DNA of 40,606 nucleotides from Alistipes sp. (GCA_017630455.1 JAGBVG010000064.1:1-40606), one strand, 5' to 3'; counted from the first letter of the stretch, positions 1-7,730 are shown. Numbers and translations are program-made. The notes: generated from the letters alone by a model not told the origin.

Positions 1-113
1 ACAGCGAGCTGGAAATCAACCTCACCACCCACCTGAGCGGCACCGTCGAAATCCTGCTGACATGATACCATACCGAGTACCAATGCAGCCAAAGCAATAA
101 ATTTCGCTTTCAT
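1..113 (-). CDS. N-terminus of a lipoprotein (partial)
   Basis: Only the first 37 codons are inside the window and the rest lies to the left. The peptide begins MKAKFIALAALVLGMVSC, a type II signal peptide with a lipobox-like LGMVSC and Cys18, followed by QQDFDGAA. This means export across the inner membrane, lipidation by Lgt and anchoring in the envelope. The remaining visible residues do not identify a family. The start ATG (113-111) is the only sensible one because the signal peptide starts there. A candidate promoter lies about 400 nt upstream, so the mRNA would have a long leader. Function unknown. Confidence 0.8.
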   Translation of the reverse strand, partial: MKAKFIALAALVLGMVSCQQDFDGAAQVGGEVDFQLA

Positions 114-675
114 AAAATTAATAAATTAAGTTAAAAAATAAAGTATATAAATCGTGTCCTTTATATCTCATATCTTCATCGGAAGTCTCTTTTTGGGGAG
201 ACCTCTACAGTTTCGGCTTTCATTGTGGGTTCTGTTGATAAAGTATCTCGCCTATTTTCAAGCACGCACTGCAACTCACTAACAAAAATCGCCTCATTCG
301 AAGCACGGCAATCGCAATAAATGCAACATCGAAAACAACTTGATACCCGTTTACCTGCCCGGGGTAAGGCCGCAAACGCGATCAAAATATGATTTAATAC
401 TACTATAAGTAATTGATAATCAGCGATTTACCCCCCCCTATATCAATAGAAGCATAATAGGGTATACGTTATCACTGAAAACTTGCTTTATTCTCATCGA
501 GCTAAACATCACTTTACACGACAAAAGTAGTAAAAATTCCGTAATTAGCAAGAGTTTAAGCGAAAAAATTGCCCGATGGTTGAAAGATTTTTACATACAC
601 TCCACACCACGCCGCAATACATTCGGTACGCTTATTGTTTGTGATGGTGTGAAGTCTAATTTAAAACACAAAATT
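114..675. other. 562-nt intergenic region with C8 tract
   Basis: No convincing gene was found between the leftward lipoprotein and the rightward Hsp20 gene. It holds a leftward promoter candidate at 522-552, a C8 run at 431-438 (G8 on the minus strand) in the context ATATAGGGGGGGGTA, the 11-mer ATTGATAATCA just before it, a GGGGTAA/TTACCCC pair at 361-367 and 428-434, and a small GTCTC/GAGAC hairpin at 185-202. A 69-codon leftward reading frame (176-385) has no recognisable features. I see no clear TANNTTTG promoter for the Hsp20 gene. Confidence 0.6.
522..552 (-). promoter_or_regulatory. Promoter candidate for the lipoprotein at 1-113
   Basis: On the minus strand CTTG (552-549) is followed after 19 nt by TACTTTTG (529-522), matching the Bacteroidetes -33/-7 pattern. 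Transcription would start near 515 and run left, giving a leader of about 400 nt before the lipoprotein ATG at 113. The spacing fits well, but the -33 is only TTG-like. Confidence 0.5.
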
Positions 676-1143
676 ATGATGCCAGTAAAGAAACTAAATC
701 GACTACCAGGGCTCTTCGGCGACATCTTCTACGACCAGTGGCCGGAGCTTTACGCCAAGCGCGCGACAACGCCTCAAATCAACGTCATCGAGACCGACAA
801 AAAGTTCAAGATCGAGATCGCTGCACCAGGTATGACCAAGGATGATCTAAAGGTTGAGCTGAACAACGATAATCAGCTGATAGTCTGCCTCGAAAAAGAG
901 ATGGAGAAGCGTGAGGATGGAGCACCTTGCTGCGGCGAAGAAGATTGCTCAAAAGATGAGAAGCACCACTATCTCAGACGTGAGTTTTACACCACTTCAT
1001 TCCGCCAGATCTTCAACCTCCCAGAGAGTGTCGATCGCGACAAGATTAGTGCAAAGATGAAGCACGGCGTATTGTGCATCAAGCTACCAAAGAGAGATGG
1101 CGCAACAGCCCTACCAGAGATGAAGCAGATTGCCATCGAGTAA
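676..1143 (+). CDS. Hsp20/alpha-crystallin small heat-shock protein
   Basis: Small heat-shock proteins are ATP-independent holdases that keep unfolding proteins soluble in the cytoplasm. From the first of two adjacent ATGs (676 and 679) the protein has 155 residues. The alpha-crystallin domain covers about 33-140: VIETDKKFKIEIAAPGM opens it, and GVLCIKLPK (131-139) is the conserved end motif. The C-terminal tail contains I152-A-I154, the IXI motif used in oligomer assembly. An upstream in-frame start at 580 would add 32 residues without domain similarity, so it was rejected. Unusual is the insertion around 78-98 in the mid-domain loop with C85, C86, C91, H97 and H98. The gene stands alone and ends in a strong terminator. 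Confidence 0.92.
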   Translation: MMPVKKLNRLPGLFGDIFYDQWPELYAKRATTPQINVIETDKKFKIEIAAPGMTKDDLKVELNNDNQLIVCLEKEMEKREDGAPCCGEEDCSKDEKHHYLRREFYTTSFRQIFNLPESVDRDKISAKMKHGVLCIKLPKRDGATALPEMKQIAIE

Positions 1144-1151
1144 AAAAAAAG

Positions 1152-1187
1152 CAGCGATGAGTTTCGACCCATCGCTGTTTATTTTAT
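1152..1187. terminator. Bidirectional terminator
   Basis: An 8-bp perfect stem CAGCGATG/CATCGCTG (1152-1159, 1170-1177) with a 10-nt loop is followed by a T-rich run and preceded by an A-run (1143-1150). It can end the rightward Hsp20 transcript and the leftward zinc-ribbon transcript, whose stop is at 1184. Confidence 0.85.
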
Positions 1188-1615
1188 CGTGTACCATCCT
1201 CACGTTCACGTAGTTGGCGCGAAATCTCAGCTATACTCTTCAGCAACGCCCACGACACCATTGTCGTAGCGAAGATCACAACCGCAAAGCATATCGCCCA
1301 GAGCATCGGCGACGGCACACCAAAATCGACAATCAAAGGGGCTATCAGCGTACCAAACGTGCAGAAAAGACCCAACACCAGAGTAATATCCCCAGCATTT
1401 ACCAGCACCGACTCGCGAAAGATATACTTCGACTTGGGACGCGGCTCAGCATTACTAAAATTGTCACGCTCCACGACCTCGGCAACGCCCTCTGGTAAAG
1501 GTTCACACACCTCCTCGGGTCTATCTGCCTGGCAGTGCGGACACAACATTAACTCGTTATCAACAAGGCTATTACAGCTCCTGCACAACCAACCATTCAT
1601 CTCATTTCCCGACAT
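1184..1615 (-). CDS. Zinc-ribbon membrane protein, function unknown
   Basis: A 143-residue protein with an N-terminal zinc ribbon (CRSC at about 11-14, CPHC at about 25-28), a charged linker and two predicted membrane segments at about 75-95 and 103-125, then a short basic/acidic tail. This design (rubredoxin-like knuckles plus two helices) is common in small bacterial membrane proteins and does not define a function. M1 and M6 are both possible starts. Its start lies 8 nt after the stop of the Cys-rich membrane protein upstream, so the two are probably one transcript. It was not assigned to a named family. Confidence 0.75.
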   Translation of the reverse strand: MSGNEMNGWLCRSCNSLVDNELMLCPHCQADRPEEVCEPLPEGVAEVVERDNFSNAEPRPKSKYIFRESVLVNAGDITLVLGLFCTFGTLIAPLIVDFGVPSPMLWAICFAVVIFATTMVSWALLKSIAEISRQLREREDGTR

Positions 1616-1623
1616 AACACAGA

Positions 1624-1887
1624 CTACTTATTTGATATTGCACTATGGTCGATATCACATCCCGCACAATTACCCGAGCAGATGTTATCCGTATCACAAT
1701 CATTAAGACCCATATCCTCACGAGTCTCCTGCACGGCGCACTTGATACCCATCTTCTGCATCGTGGGATTAGTCGAAATTTCCGACTGAATATGATGTCC
1801 CTTGAAGATATATGTGAGCGACATCGCCAGAACAAAGAAGCCCACAACAGCAACCGCAGCGATAATTGTTACCAATAATGTTGACAT
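1624..1887 (-). CDS. Small Cys-rich single-pass membrane protein (NqrM-like?)
   Basis: An 87-residue protein with one N-terminal membrane helix (about 4-27) and a soluble tail with five cysteines (C50, C64, C70, C74, C77). The last three form CX3CX2C. The layout, one helix followed by a cytoplasmic cysteine cluster, recalls NqrM, the factor that delivers iron to the Na+-translocating NADH:quinone reductase, and FeoB-associated Cys-rich proteins. Similarity by eye is only in layout, so the assignment is tentative. It leads a two-gene leftward unit with the zinc-ribbon membrane protein and shares an interleaved divergent promoter region with trkA. Confidence 0.6.
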   Translation of the reverse strand: MSTLLVTIIAAVAVVGFFVLAMSLTYIFKGHHIQSEISTNPTMQKMGIKCAVQETREDMGLNDCDTDNICSGNCAGCDIDHSAISNK

Positions 1888-1924
1888 ATTTTTTTATTTT
1901 TTTAACGCAATTTTACAAAAATGT

Positions 1925-1956
1925 ATTGTGCTTTTCGGTGCAAATTTATATATTTG
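1925..1956 (+). promoter_or_regulatory. Promoter of trkA
   Basis: ATTG (1925-1928), a 20-nt spacer and TATATTTG (1949-1956) match the Bacteroidetes consensus. The start site would fall near 1963, giving a leader of about 70 nt before trkA. It overlaps the opposite-strand promoter at 1941-1972. Confidence 0.75.
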
Positions 1957-1972
1957 CGGAGTAATTTGCAAA
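1941..1972 (-). promoter_or_regulatory. Promoter of the Cys-rich membrane protein operon
   Basis: On the minus strand TTTG (1972-1969), a 20-nt spacer and TAAATTTG (1948-1941) form a near-perfect Bacteroidetes promoter. Its -7 element abuts the trkA -7 element at 1948/1949, so both promoters cannot be occupied by polymerase at once. Confidence 0.75.
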
Positions 1973-2034
1973 TGTTATAGTTCATCATTAGATGAACGCT
2001 CTATTTAATTGTTTTATATTCACTTATTTAGTGT

Positions 2035-3375
2035 ATGAAGATAGTCATAGCAGGTGCGGGTGATATGGGTACTCACCTCTCGAAGATGCTTAGCGGTAAT
2101 GGTCACGACCTTACCGTTGTCGACGTTGATCCTAAAGCATTGGTTGAGGTGGGCAACCTTGTTGACGTAGTGACGGTAGAGGGAGACACCACACAATTTT
2201 CGGTACTTCGTCGCGCTGGAGTTCGCAAGTGCGACCTCTTTATTGCTGTGCGCTCGGTGGAGAACGACAACATCCTTTCAGCCGTGATGGCCAAGCAGCT
2301 CGGAGCTAAGAAGGCTATCGCGCGTATCGACAGCAAGGAGTATCTCGAGCCTAACAGCAAGGAGATATTCATCGATATGGGCATCGACTATCTCTTTTAT
2401 CCTGAGCAGATTGCAGCACACGAGGTTATCAACCTCCTTGGCCACACATCCTCTACAGAGTATGTCGATTTTGCGGGCGGCAAGCTCACTATGGTGGCAT
2501 TCCGCCTGGAGCTCACATCACCACTTTTGGGCCGCACGATCATCGACGCCGACTATGCGGATGAGGATTTGGAGTATCGTGTGGTCGCAATTGTACGAGG
2601 TTCGAAGACCATCATTCCAACCATAGATGACCGTTTTGAGGAGGAGGATATGGTCTATGTTATCTCGCGCCACAACGCCACACACAAGGTTGTGGAACTT
2701 TCAGGACGACGTGAGGTGGAGATACGTAATATGATGATTCTCGGAGGATCACGCATCGGCGTCCGCATCGCCACAGAGCTACAAAACGACGTAAACATCA
2801 AACTCGTAGATTACGATGCCGACAAGGCCTTTCGCCTTGCAGAGCGTCTCGACAAGACCCTTATCATCAACGAAGATGGTCGCAACACCGAGGCGATGAT
2901 GGAGGAGGATTTGGCAGGTATGGATGCCTTTGTGGCTGTTACGGGTCGTAGCGAGACAAACATCCTCGCCGCGATGCTCGCAAAGCGTATGGGCGTAAAG
3001 AAGGTTATTGCCGAGGTGGAGAACATCAACTATATCTCGCTTGCGGAGAGCATCGGTGTCGACACCATCATCAACAAAAAGCTCGTCACCGCCTCAAACA
3101 TCTTCCGTTTCACAATGACCTCCGAGGTGCAGAATATAAAATGTCTCACCGGCAGCCAGGCTGAGGTTATGGAGTTTATCGTAAAACCAAACTCACCAGC
3201 CACCAAGGGCAAGATTCGCGACTTGGGACTTCCTGAGGAGTCGATTATCGGCGGTGTAGTGCGCGGCGACAGAGTATTCATAGCCATCGACGACACCCAG
3301 ATAAACGCATACGACAGGGTAGTGGTATTCGCAATGCCCGACTCGATTATGCGTGTGGCGGAGTTCTTCAATTAG
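2035..3375 (+). CDS. trkA: Trk potassium uptake regulatory subunit TrkA
   Basis: TrkA is the cytoplasmic nucleotide-binding ring that gates the TrkH potassium channel. The 446 residues contain two RCK units. RCK-N begins with GAGDMG (7-12) and the acidic residues of VVDVDPK, followed by an RCK-C domain to about 220. The second Rossmann fold begins at GGSRIG (about 238-243), with its own C-terminal domain to the end. The length is normal for a two-RCK TrkA. The expected partner trkH is not adjacent; the next gene, 46 nt downstream, is a nucleoside kinase. It may start a long rightward cluster. Its promoter is the one at 1925-1956. Confidence 0.95.
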   Translation: MKIVIAGAGDMGTHLSKMLSGNGHDLTVVDVDPKALVEVGNLVDVVTVEGDTTQFSVLRRAGVRKCDLFIAVRSVENDNILSAVMAKQLGAKKAIARIDSKEYLEPNSKEIFIDMGIDYLFYPEQIAAHEVINLLGHTSSTEYVDFAGGKLTMVAFRLELTSPLLGRTIIDADYADEDLEYRVVAIVRGSKTIIPTIDDRFEEEDMVYVISRHNATHKVVELSGRREVEIRNMMILGGSRIGVRIATELQNDVNIKLVDYDADKAFRLAERLDKTLIINEDGRNTEAMMEEDLAGMDAFVAVTGRSETNILAAMLAKRMGVKKVIAEVENINYISLAESIGVDTIINKKLVTASNIFRFTMTSEVQNIKCLTGSQAEVMEFIVKPNSPATKGKIRDLGLPEESIIGGVVRGDRVFIAIDDTQINAYDRVVVFAMPDSIMRVAEFFN

Positions 3376-3421
3376 TTCGAGAGAAAAAAAATAGAAACAC
3401 ATAAAACACTAACACTTAACT

Positions 3422-4042
3422 ATGTACATAGCAATTGCAGGCAATATTGGCAGCGGCAAGACGACACTTACCGAGATCCTCACCAAGCGTTATGATGCAA
3501 AACCCTACTACGAGGATATTGCAAACCCATATATCAACGACTTCTATGAGGATATGGGACGTTGGTCGTTTCATCTTCAGTTGTGGTTCCTCGGAAGCCG
3601 CATCCAACAGACACTCACGATGTTAGCAGACGGCGCGGATAACATTATTCAGGACAGAACCATATATGAGGATGCACACATATTTGCCGACAACCTCCAC
3701 TCTATGGGTCTTATGGCCAGCCGCGACTTCGACACATATATGAAGATGTTTAACATCGAGCAGACGCTCCTCCCAAAGCCTGATGTCTTGATATACCTCA
3801 AGGCAAGCGTTCCGACACTCATCTCACAGATCAAGATGCGCGGCAGGGAGTATGAGCAGAATATCGACGAGGATTACCTAAGTCGTCTCAACGAGAAGTA
3901 TAACAACTGGATCGAAAATATCTACGAAGGCCGAGTACTTGTGATTGACAAGGATGTGGACGACTTTGTTGCCGACCCATCAATTATCGACCGTATATGC
4001 GCCTCTGTCGAGGAGATGTGTACAGGCAAGAGACAGCTATAA
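3422..4042 (+). CDS. Deoxynucleoside kinase (dNK/dGK family)
   Basis: Phosphorylates deoxynucleosides (deoxyadenosine, deoxyguanosine or deoxycytidine) for DNA precursor salvage. The 206-residue protein starts MYIAIAGNIGSGKTT, with the P-loop at 7-14. QDRTIYED (about 77-84) is the family's DR(S/T) motif with the substrate-binding acidic residue next to it, and IYLKAS and KMRGREYEQ match the later core and lid region. The length is typical. Substrate preference cannot be read by eye. It lies 46 nt after trkA and 29 nt before the methyltransferase gene, so co-transcription is likely. Confidence 0.92.
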   Translation: MYIAIAGNIGSGKTTLTEILTKRYDAKPYYEDIANPYINDFYEDMGRWSFHLQLWFLGSRIQQTLTMLADGADNIIQDRTIYEDAHIFADNLHSMGLMASRDFDTYMKMFNIEQTLLPKPDVLIYLKASVPTLISQIKMRGREYEQNIDEDYLSRLNEKYNNWIENIYEGRVLVIDKDVDDFVADPSIIDRICASVEEMCTGKRQL

Positions 4043-4071
4043 GAAGTTAAAGTAACAAGCGAGATAAAACA

Positions 4072-5433
4072 ATGGTAATACCACTACCCGAGGAGTTTAT
4101 ACTCTCGATGCGCGACACTTTAGGCGAGGAGGCCGAGAAGCTATTTGCTGCCCTCGACACCCCAGCCGAGATCTCCATACGTCTCAACCCCGCCAAGCCT
4201 GCCGAGGTGTTTGAGGGTGAGGCGATAGGGTGGTCGCCAAACGGACGATACCTCAGCGAAAGGCCACAATTTACCCTCGACCCGCTTATGCACGGCGGTG
4301 CTTACTACGTTCAGGAGGCATCATCGCAGTTCATCGCCCACATCCTTAAAGATGATGATCTCGAGGGCTGCCGAGTGCTGGATATGTGCGCTGCCCCAGG
4401 AGGCAAGACCACAATCTACTCATCAAAAGTGGGTCTAAGAGGTCTTGTTGTGGCAAACGACATCAACCACGGTCGCGCCTTAGCCCTCTCCGATAATGTC
4501 AAGAGATGGGGTATGGGCAATGTCGTTGTAACGTGCAACGACCCATCACACATCGGAGAGTTCGAGGAGTGGTTCGATGTTGTCGGTGTCGACGCACCTT
4601 GCTCTGGCGAGGGTATGTTTCGCAAGATGGAGGAGGCTCGCTCGGAGTGGTCTCCGTCATCGGTCGATCAATGTGTGGCACGCCAGCGCGACATCCTTAC
4701 TGAGGCTTGGAGAACACTGCGTCCAGGAGGCAAGTTGATATACAGCACCTGCACATTCAACAACCGCGAGGACGAGGGCATTGTCAAGTGGCTTATGGAG
4801 GAGTATGGCGATGACATCATCCCAGCCGAGAGAATCGACACCTGCAAGGAGTGGGGTATAACTCGCAGCGACATAGGTGCATTTCAGTGTTTTCACTTTT
4901 ACCCACACAGCGCACGTGGCGAGGGCTTCTTTGTTGCCGTGGCGCGCAAAGCCGAGGGTAATATCAAACGCCGATCGCCAAAGGCAAAACGCAATACTCT
5001 CGCACCTCTTAAGGGCAGCGAAATAGCTGAAGTATCACGTTGGGTAAACAACTCCAACAAGATGAGTTTCAGAAGCATCAACGGCCTTATTATAGGCTAC
5101 AACAATACCGTCGTTGACGATGTGATTCAGCTCTCGGGATCGCTATTTGTAGTATACTCTGGTGTTGCGTGCGGCGAGATTTTCAAAGGCACACTTAAGC
5201 CCGAGCACTCATTGGCGCTTTATGTCGATAGAAATCGCAACACCGTGCCCGAGGTGGAGGTGTCGTTGGAGGATGCGCAAAACTATCTACGCAAGCAGGA
5301 TATCGACGTAAAACAATTTAACGAGGGTATAAATGCAGTGACCTACAAGGGTACCACAATAGGCTTCATAAAGCGCATCGGCGCGCGCTGCAACAATATG
5401 TATCCCAAGGATTTAAGAATATTAAAACTATAA
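4072..5433 (+). CDS. RNA cytosine-C5 methyltransferase (RsmF/NOL1-NOP2-Sun type)
   Basis: An S-adenosylmethionine-dependent RNA m5C methyltransferase of 453 residues. The AdoMet site is MCAAPGGKTT (105-114). The two cysteines of the mechanism are in DAPCSGEGMFRK (C177, release) and STCTFNNREDE (C227, nucleophile). The N-terminal 60-90 residues match the family's pre-catalytic domain. The last 120 or so residues resemble the PUA-like C-terminal region of RsmF-type enzymes. An rRNA target is likely but the exact cytosine cannot be deduced. The stop is 4 nt before the MerR gene, implying a shared mRNA. Confidence 0.9.
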   Translation: MVIPLPEEFILSMRDTLGEEAEKLFAALDTPAEISIRLNPAKPAEVFEGEAIGWSPNGRYLSERPQFTLDPLMHGGAYYVQEASSQFIAHILKDDDLEGCRVLDMCAAPGGKTTIYSSKVGLRGLVVANDINHGRALALSDNVKRWGMGNVVVTCNDPSHIGEFEEWFDVVGVDAPCSGEGMFRKMEEARSEWSPSSVDQCVARQRDILTEAWRTLRPGGKLIYSTCTFNNREDEGIVKWLMEEYGDDIIPAERIDTCKEWGITRSDIGAFQCFHFYPHSARGEGFFVAVARKAEGNIKRRSPKAKRNTLAPLKGSEIAEVSRWVNNSNKMSFRSINGLIIGYNNTVVDDVIQLSGSLFVVYSGVACGEIFKGTLKPEHSLALYVDRNRNTVPEVEVSLEDAQNYLRKQDIDVKQFNEGINAVTYKGTTIGFIKRIGARCNNMYPKDLRILKL

Positions 5434-5437
5434 ATAT

Positions 5438-6040
5438 ATGGCAAAGCTACTTTATTCGATGGGTGAGGTTACGGAGATGTTCGATGTCAACGCATCACTG
5501 ATCCGCTATTGGGAGTCAAAGTTTGACTGCATCAGACCTCACAAAAATAAGAAGGGTAACAGAATGTTCACCCCTTCGGATGTCGAAAACCTAAAACTCA
5601 TATATCATCTTGTCAAGGAGAAGGGTATGACACTCGAGGGTGCTAATATGGCTATGAAGCGCCGCGGCAAGAGCGTGGAGCGTGATGTCTCAATTTTGGA
5701 GCGTCTGCAGAATATCCGCGCTATGCTCCTCGAGGTTCGCGAGTCTCTCGGCGACAACTCTCCTGTTGAGTATGAGGCACCTATCGAAGCTATGGCTGAG
5801 CTTATATCGGATGTAGAGAGCGAGGCTAAGGCCGAGGTTATCGAGGCTGTAACAACACCCGAAACCGAGCAGATCGCAGAGGAGCCACAGGAGGAGCCAC
5901 AGCCTAAGCGTCGTGGTCGTCCACGCAAGATTACCGAGCCTACAGAGGAGGAGACACAGCAAAGCACACCACGCCGCCGCAAGGCAAAGAAAAGCGAGGA
6001 AAAGGAACTATTCCCATTCTACGAGCAGTCGCTATTTTAA
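5438..6040 (+). CDS. MerR-family regulator with an AT-hook-like tail
   Basis: Residues 4-75 form a MerR winged helix-turn-helix (YSMGEVTEMFDVNASLIRYW, then the wing with NRMFTPSDVENLKLI). A short coiled coil at about 83-105 could dimerise it. The remaining tail is very rich in Glu and contains KRRGRPRK (157-164), a canonical AT-hook core for minor-groove binding, and a second basic patch PRRRKAKK (179-186). No effector-binding domain or metal cysteines are evident, so it is not a classical metal sensor. Regulatory targets are unknown. It sits between a methyltransferase and a Nif3-like gene with tiny gaps (4 and 12 nt), a placement that suggests a housekeeping role. Confidence 0.88.
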   Translation: MAKLLYSMGEVTEMFDVNASLIRYWESKFDCIRPHKNKKGNRMFTPSDVENLKLIYHLVKEKGMTLEGANMAMKRRGKSVERDVSILERLQNIRAMLLEVRESLGDNSPVEYEAPIEAMAELISDVESEAKAEVIEAVTTPETEQIAEEPQEEPQPKRRGRPRKITEPTEEETQQSTPRRRKAKKSEEKELFPFYEQSLF

Positions 6041-6052
6041 ATACGTAGCACT

Positions 6053-6844
6053 ATGAAAATCCGAGAGATAGCAGCAGCAATCGAGGAGTTTGCACCCCTA
6101 AAACTTCAGGCCGACTACGACAACTCCGGCCTTGTGGTTGGTCGCCTTGATGATGAGGTACACAAAGCTCTTCTTGCCGTGGATGTAACAGAGGAGGTCT
6201 TGAACGAGGCGGAACGCGAGGGGTGCGACATCGTCATCACCCACCACCCAATTATCTTCACACCTCTAAAACGCTTCAACTCTGCAACATACGTGGAGCG
6301 TTGCGTGGAGCGTGCCATACGCAGCGGTATCGCCCTTTACGCCTGTCACACCAACCTCGACAGCACCGTAAATGGTATGAGTTGGCAGGTAGGCTCTATG
6401 ATAGGGTTATCATATATGTCGGTTCTCGAGCCTCGCCGCGATGACCCTTCGGTAGGCTACGGCGTCATCGGGACATTGACCCGCCCAGAGAATATCAAGG
6501 CGTTGCTTATGCGCATTAAGAGCATCTTCGATGTAGGCGCAATCCGACACAGCGATTTACCATCGGAGGATATGATGGTGCGCCGCATCGCTATATGCAC
6601 AGGCTCTGGCCGCTCACTTATCGGCAACGCTTTGGCTGCCGATGCCGACCTGTACATAACAGCTGATTTGCGCTACAACGACTTTATGGAGGGTGAAAAT
6701 CGTATGGTTATTGCCGATATTGGGCATTTTGAGAGCGAATTTTGTGCAATTCGCATCTTAGATGATGTATTATCAAAAAAATTGTGTAACTTTGCCGTTC
6801 GCAAGAGCCTATGCTCGCGAAACCCTATACACTATTTATTCTAA
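6053..6844 (+). CDS. Nif3-like dinuclear metal-centre protein (YbgI family)
   Basis: Members form hexameric rings with a two-metal site. The family is often annotated as GTP cyclohydrolase I type 2, but the biological role is unsettled. The 263-residue protein has the expected metal ligands: THHP (H64, H65), ACHTNLD (H99, D103) and GHFESE near the C-terminus. It is the short form, close in length to E. coli YbgI and lacking most of the PII-like insertion found in many Bacteroidetes homologues. It is translated 12 nt after the MerR gene and 34 nt before the zinc-ribbon gene, an arrangement of Nif3 plus coiled-coil zinc ribbon that is common in bacteria. Confidence 0.9.
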   Translation: MKIREIAAAIEEFAPLKLQADYDNSGLVVGRLDDEVHKALLAVDVTEEVLNEAEREGCDIVITHHPIIFTPLKRFNSATYVERCVERAIRSGIALYACHTNLDSTVNGMSWQVGSMIGLSYMSVLEPRRDDPSVGYGVIGTLTRPENIKALLMRIKSIFDVGAIRHSDLPSEDMMVRRIAICTGSGRSLIGNALAADADLYITADLRYNDFMEGENRMVIADIGHFESEFCAIRILDDVLSKKLCNFAVRKSLCSRNPIHYLF

Positions 6845-6878
6845 GGAAAACTGTAGAAATAACTAATTGAATAATTAT

Positions 6879-7619
6879 ATGGCACAGAAGAAGACAAACG
6901 ATGTTGACTACTCGATGCAGGAGAAGATTATGGCACTCTATGAGTTGCAGAAAGTTGACTCGGCAATCGATGAGATTAACAAGGTAAAGGGTGAGTTGCC
7001 ACTCGAGGTTCAGGATCTCGAGGACGAACTTGCAGGTCTCAACACCCGCATCGAGAATATCAACGCGGAGATTGAGGAGCTTAACTCATTGACACGTCAG
7101 CGTAAGCGCGAGGTTGACCAGGCAAAGATTATGATTGGCAACTACAAGGAGCAGCAGAACAATGTTCGTAACAACCGCGAGTACGATGCCATCACCAAGG
7201 AGATCGAGTACCAGGAGCTTGAGATCGAGCTTGCTGAGAAGCGTCTCAAGGAGTATACAGTACAGATCAAGGCTAAGAAGGCTATCATCGAGGAGACCAA
7301 CAGCCTCGTTGAGGAGCGCACTATCGACTACAACGCCAAGAAGGCAGAGCTCGACTCTATCGAGGCTGAGACAGCACAGCAGGTTGCTGACCTCGTAGCT
7401 AAGGCCGAGAAGGCTAAGGAGCCTATCGACGAGCGTCTTTTGGCTGCCTACAACCGCATCCGCAGCAACGTACGCAATGGCCTTGCTGTTGTTACCGTTA
7501 CACGTGATGCCTGCGGTGGCTGCTTCAACCGCATCCCCCCACAGCGTCAGGTGGACATCCGCCAGGGCAAGAAGCTCATCGTTTGTGAGTATTGCGGTCG
7601 CATTCTCGTAAGCGAGTAA
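6879..7619 (+). CDS. Coiled-coil C4 zinc-ribbon protein
   Basis: A 246-residue protein with an almost continuous coiled coil (about 15-190) followed by a C4 zinc ribbon, CGGC (about 210-213) and CEYC (about 236-239). This matches the zf-RING_7 family, whose members are thought to act in the nucleic-acid or chaperone sphere without a settled function. An upstream TTG at 6867 is also in frame, but the ATG at 6879 (MAQKKTND) is preferred. The Lys/Glu-rich coil and GAG/AAG codon use are in line with high expression. It closes the rightward cluster that starts at trkA and is followed by a strong terminator. Confidence 0.88.
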   Translation: MAQKKTNDVDYSMQEKIMALYELQKVDSAIDEINKVKGELPLEVQDLEDELAGLNTRIENINAEIEELNSLTRQRKREVDQAKIMIGNYKEQQNNVRNNREYDAITKEIEYQELEIELAEKRLKEYTVQIKAKKAIIEETNSLVEERTIDYNAKKAELDSIEAETAQQVADLVAKAEKAKEPIDERLLAAYNRIRSNVRNGLAVVTVTRDACGGCFNRIPPQRQVDIRQGKKLIVCEYCGRILVSE

Positions 7620-7655
7620 TCGAACAAGTAGGGCGGTAACACTGCCAAAAAGAGA

Positions 7656-7694
7656 AGATGCGAAGGGGGCGAGAGTTCTCATTCGCATCTTTTT
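7656..7694 (+). terminator. Terminator of the zinc-ribbon gene cluster
   Basis: A 9-bp perfect stem AGATGCGAA/TTCGCATCT (7656-7664, 7682-7690) with a 17-nt loop is followed by a T-run to 7694. It ends the rightward cluster. Confidence 0.85.
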
Positions 7695-7730
7695 ATATGC
7701 AAGGTATCTACATAGGATAGAGTATAAAAA

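Noticed and set aside
176-385. 69-codon leftward frame in the leader of the first lipoprotein
   Set aside because: No signal peptide, domain or codon bias like its neighbours. It lies within a probable untranslated leader. A leader peptide cannot be excluded but is not supported.
431-438. C8 tract as a sequencing artefact
   Set aside because: A similar C7 tract in the same ATATAG context at 10746-10752 argues for a real sequence element, although exact lengths may vary.
580-675. N-terminal extension of Hsp20 from 580
   Set aside because: The extra 32 residues are not homologous to the family. The ATGs at 676/679 give the standard start.
7086-7688. 200-codon leftward frame opposite the zinc-ribbon gene
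   Set aside because: Lies antisense to a well-supported coiled-coil gene. The Leu/Val-rich translation is the expected mirror of GAG/AAG-rich codons. It runs through the terminator.
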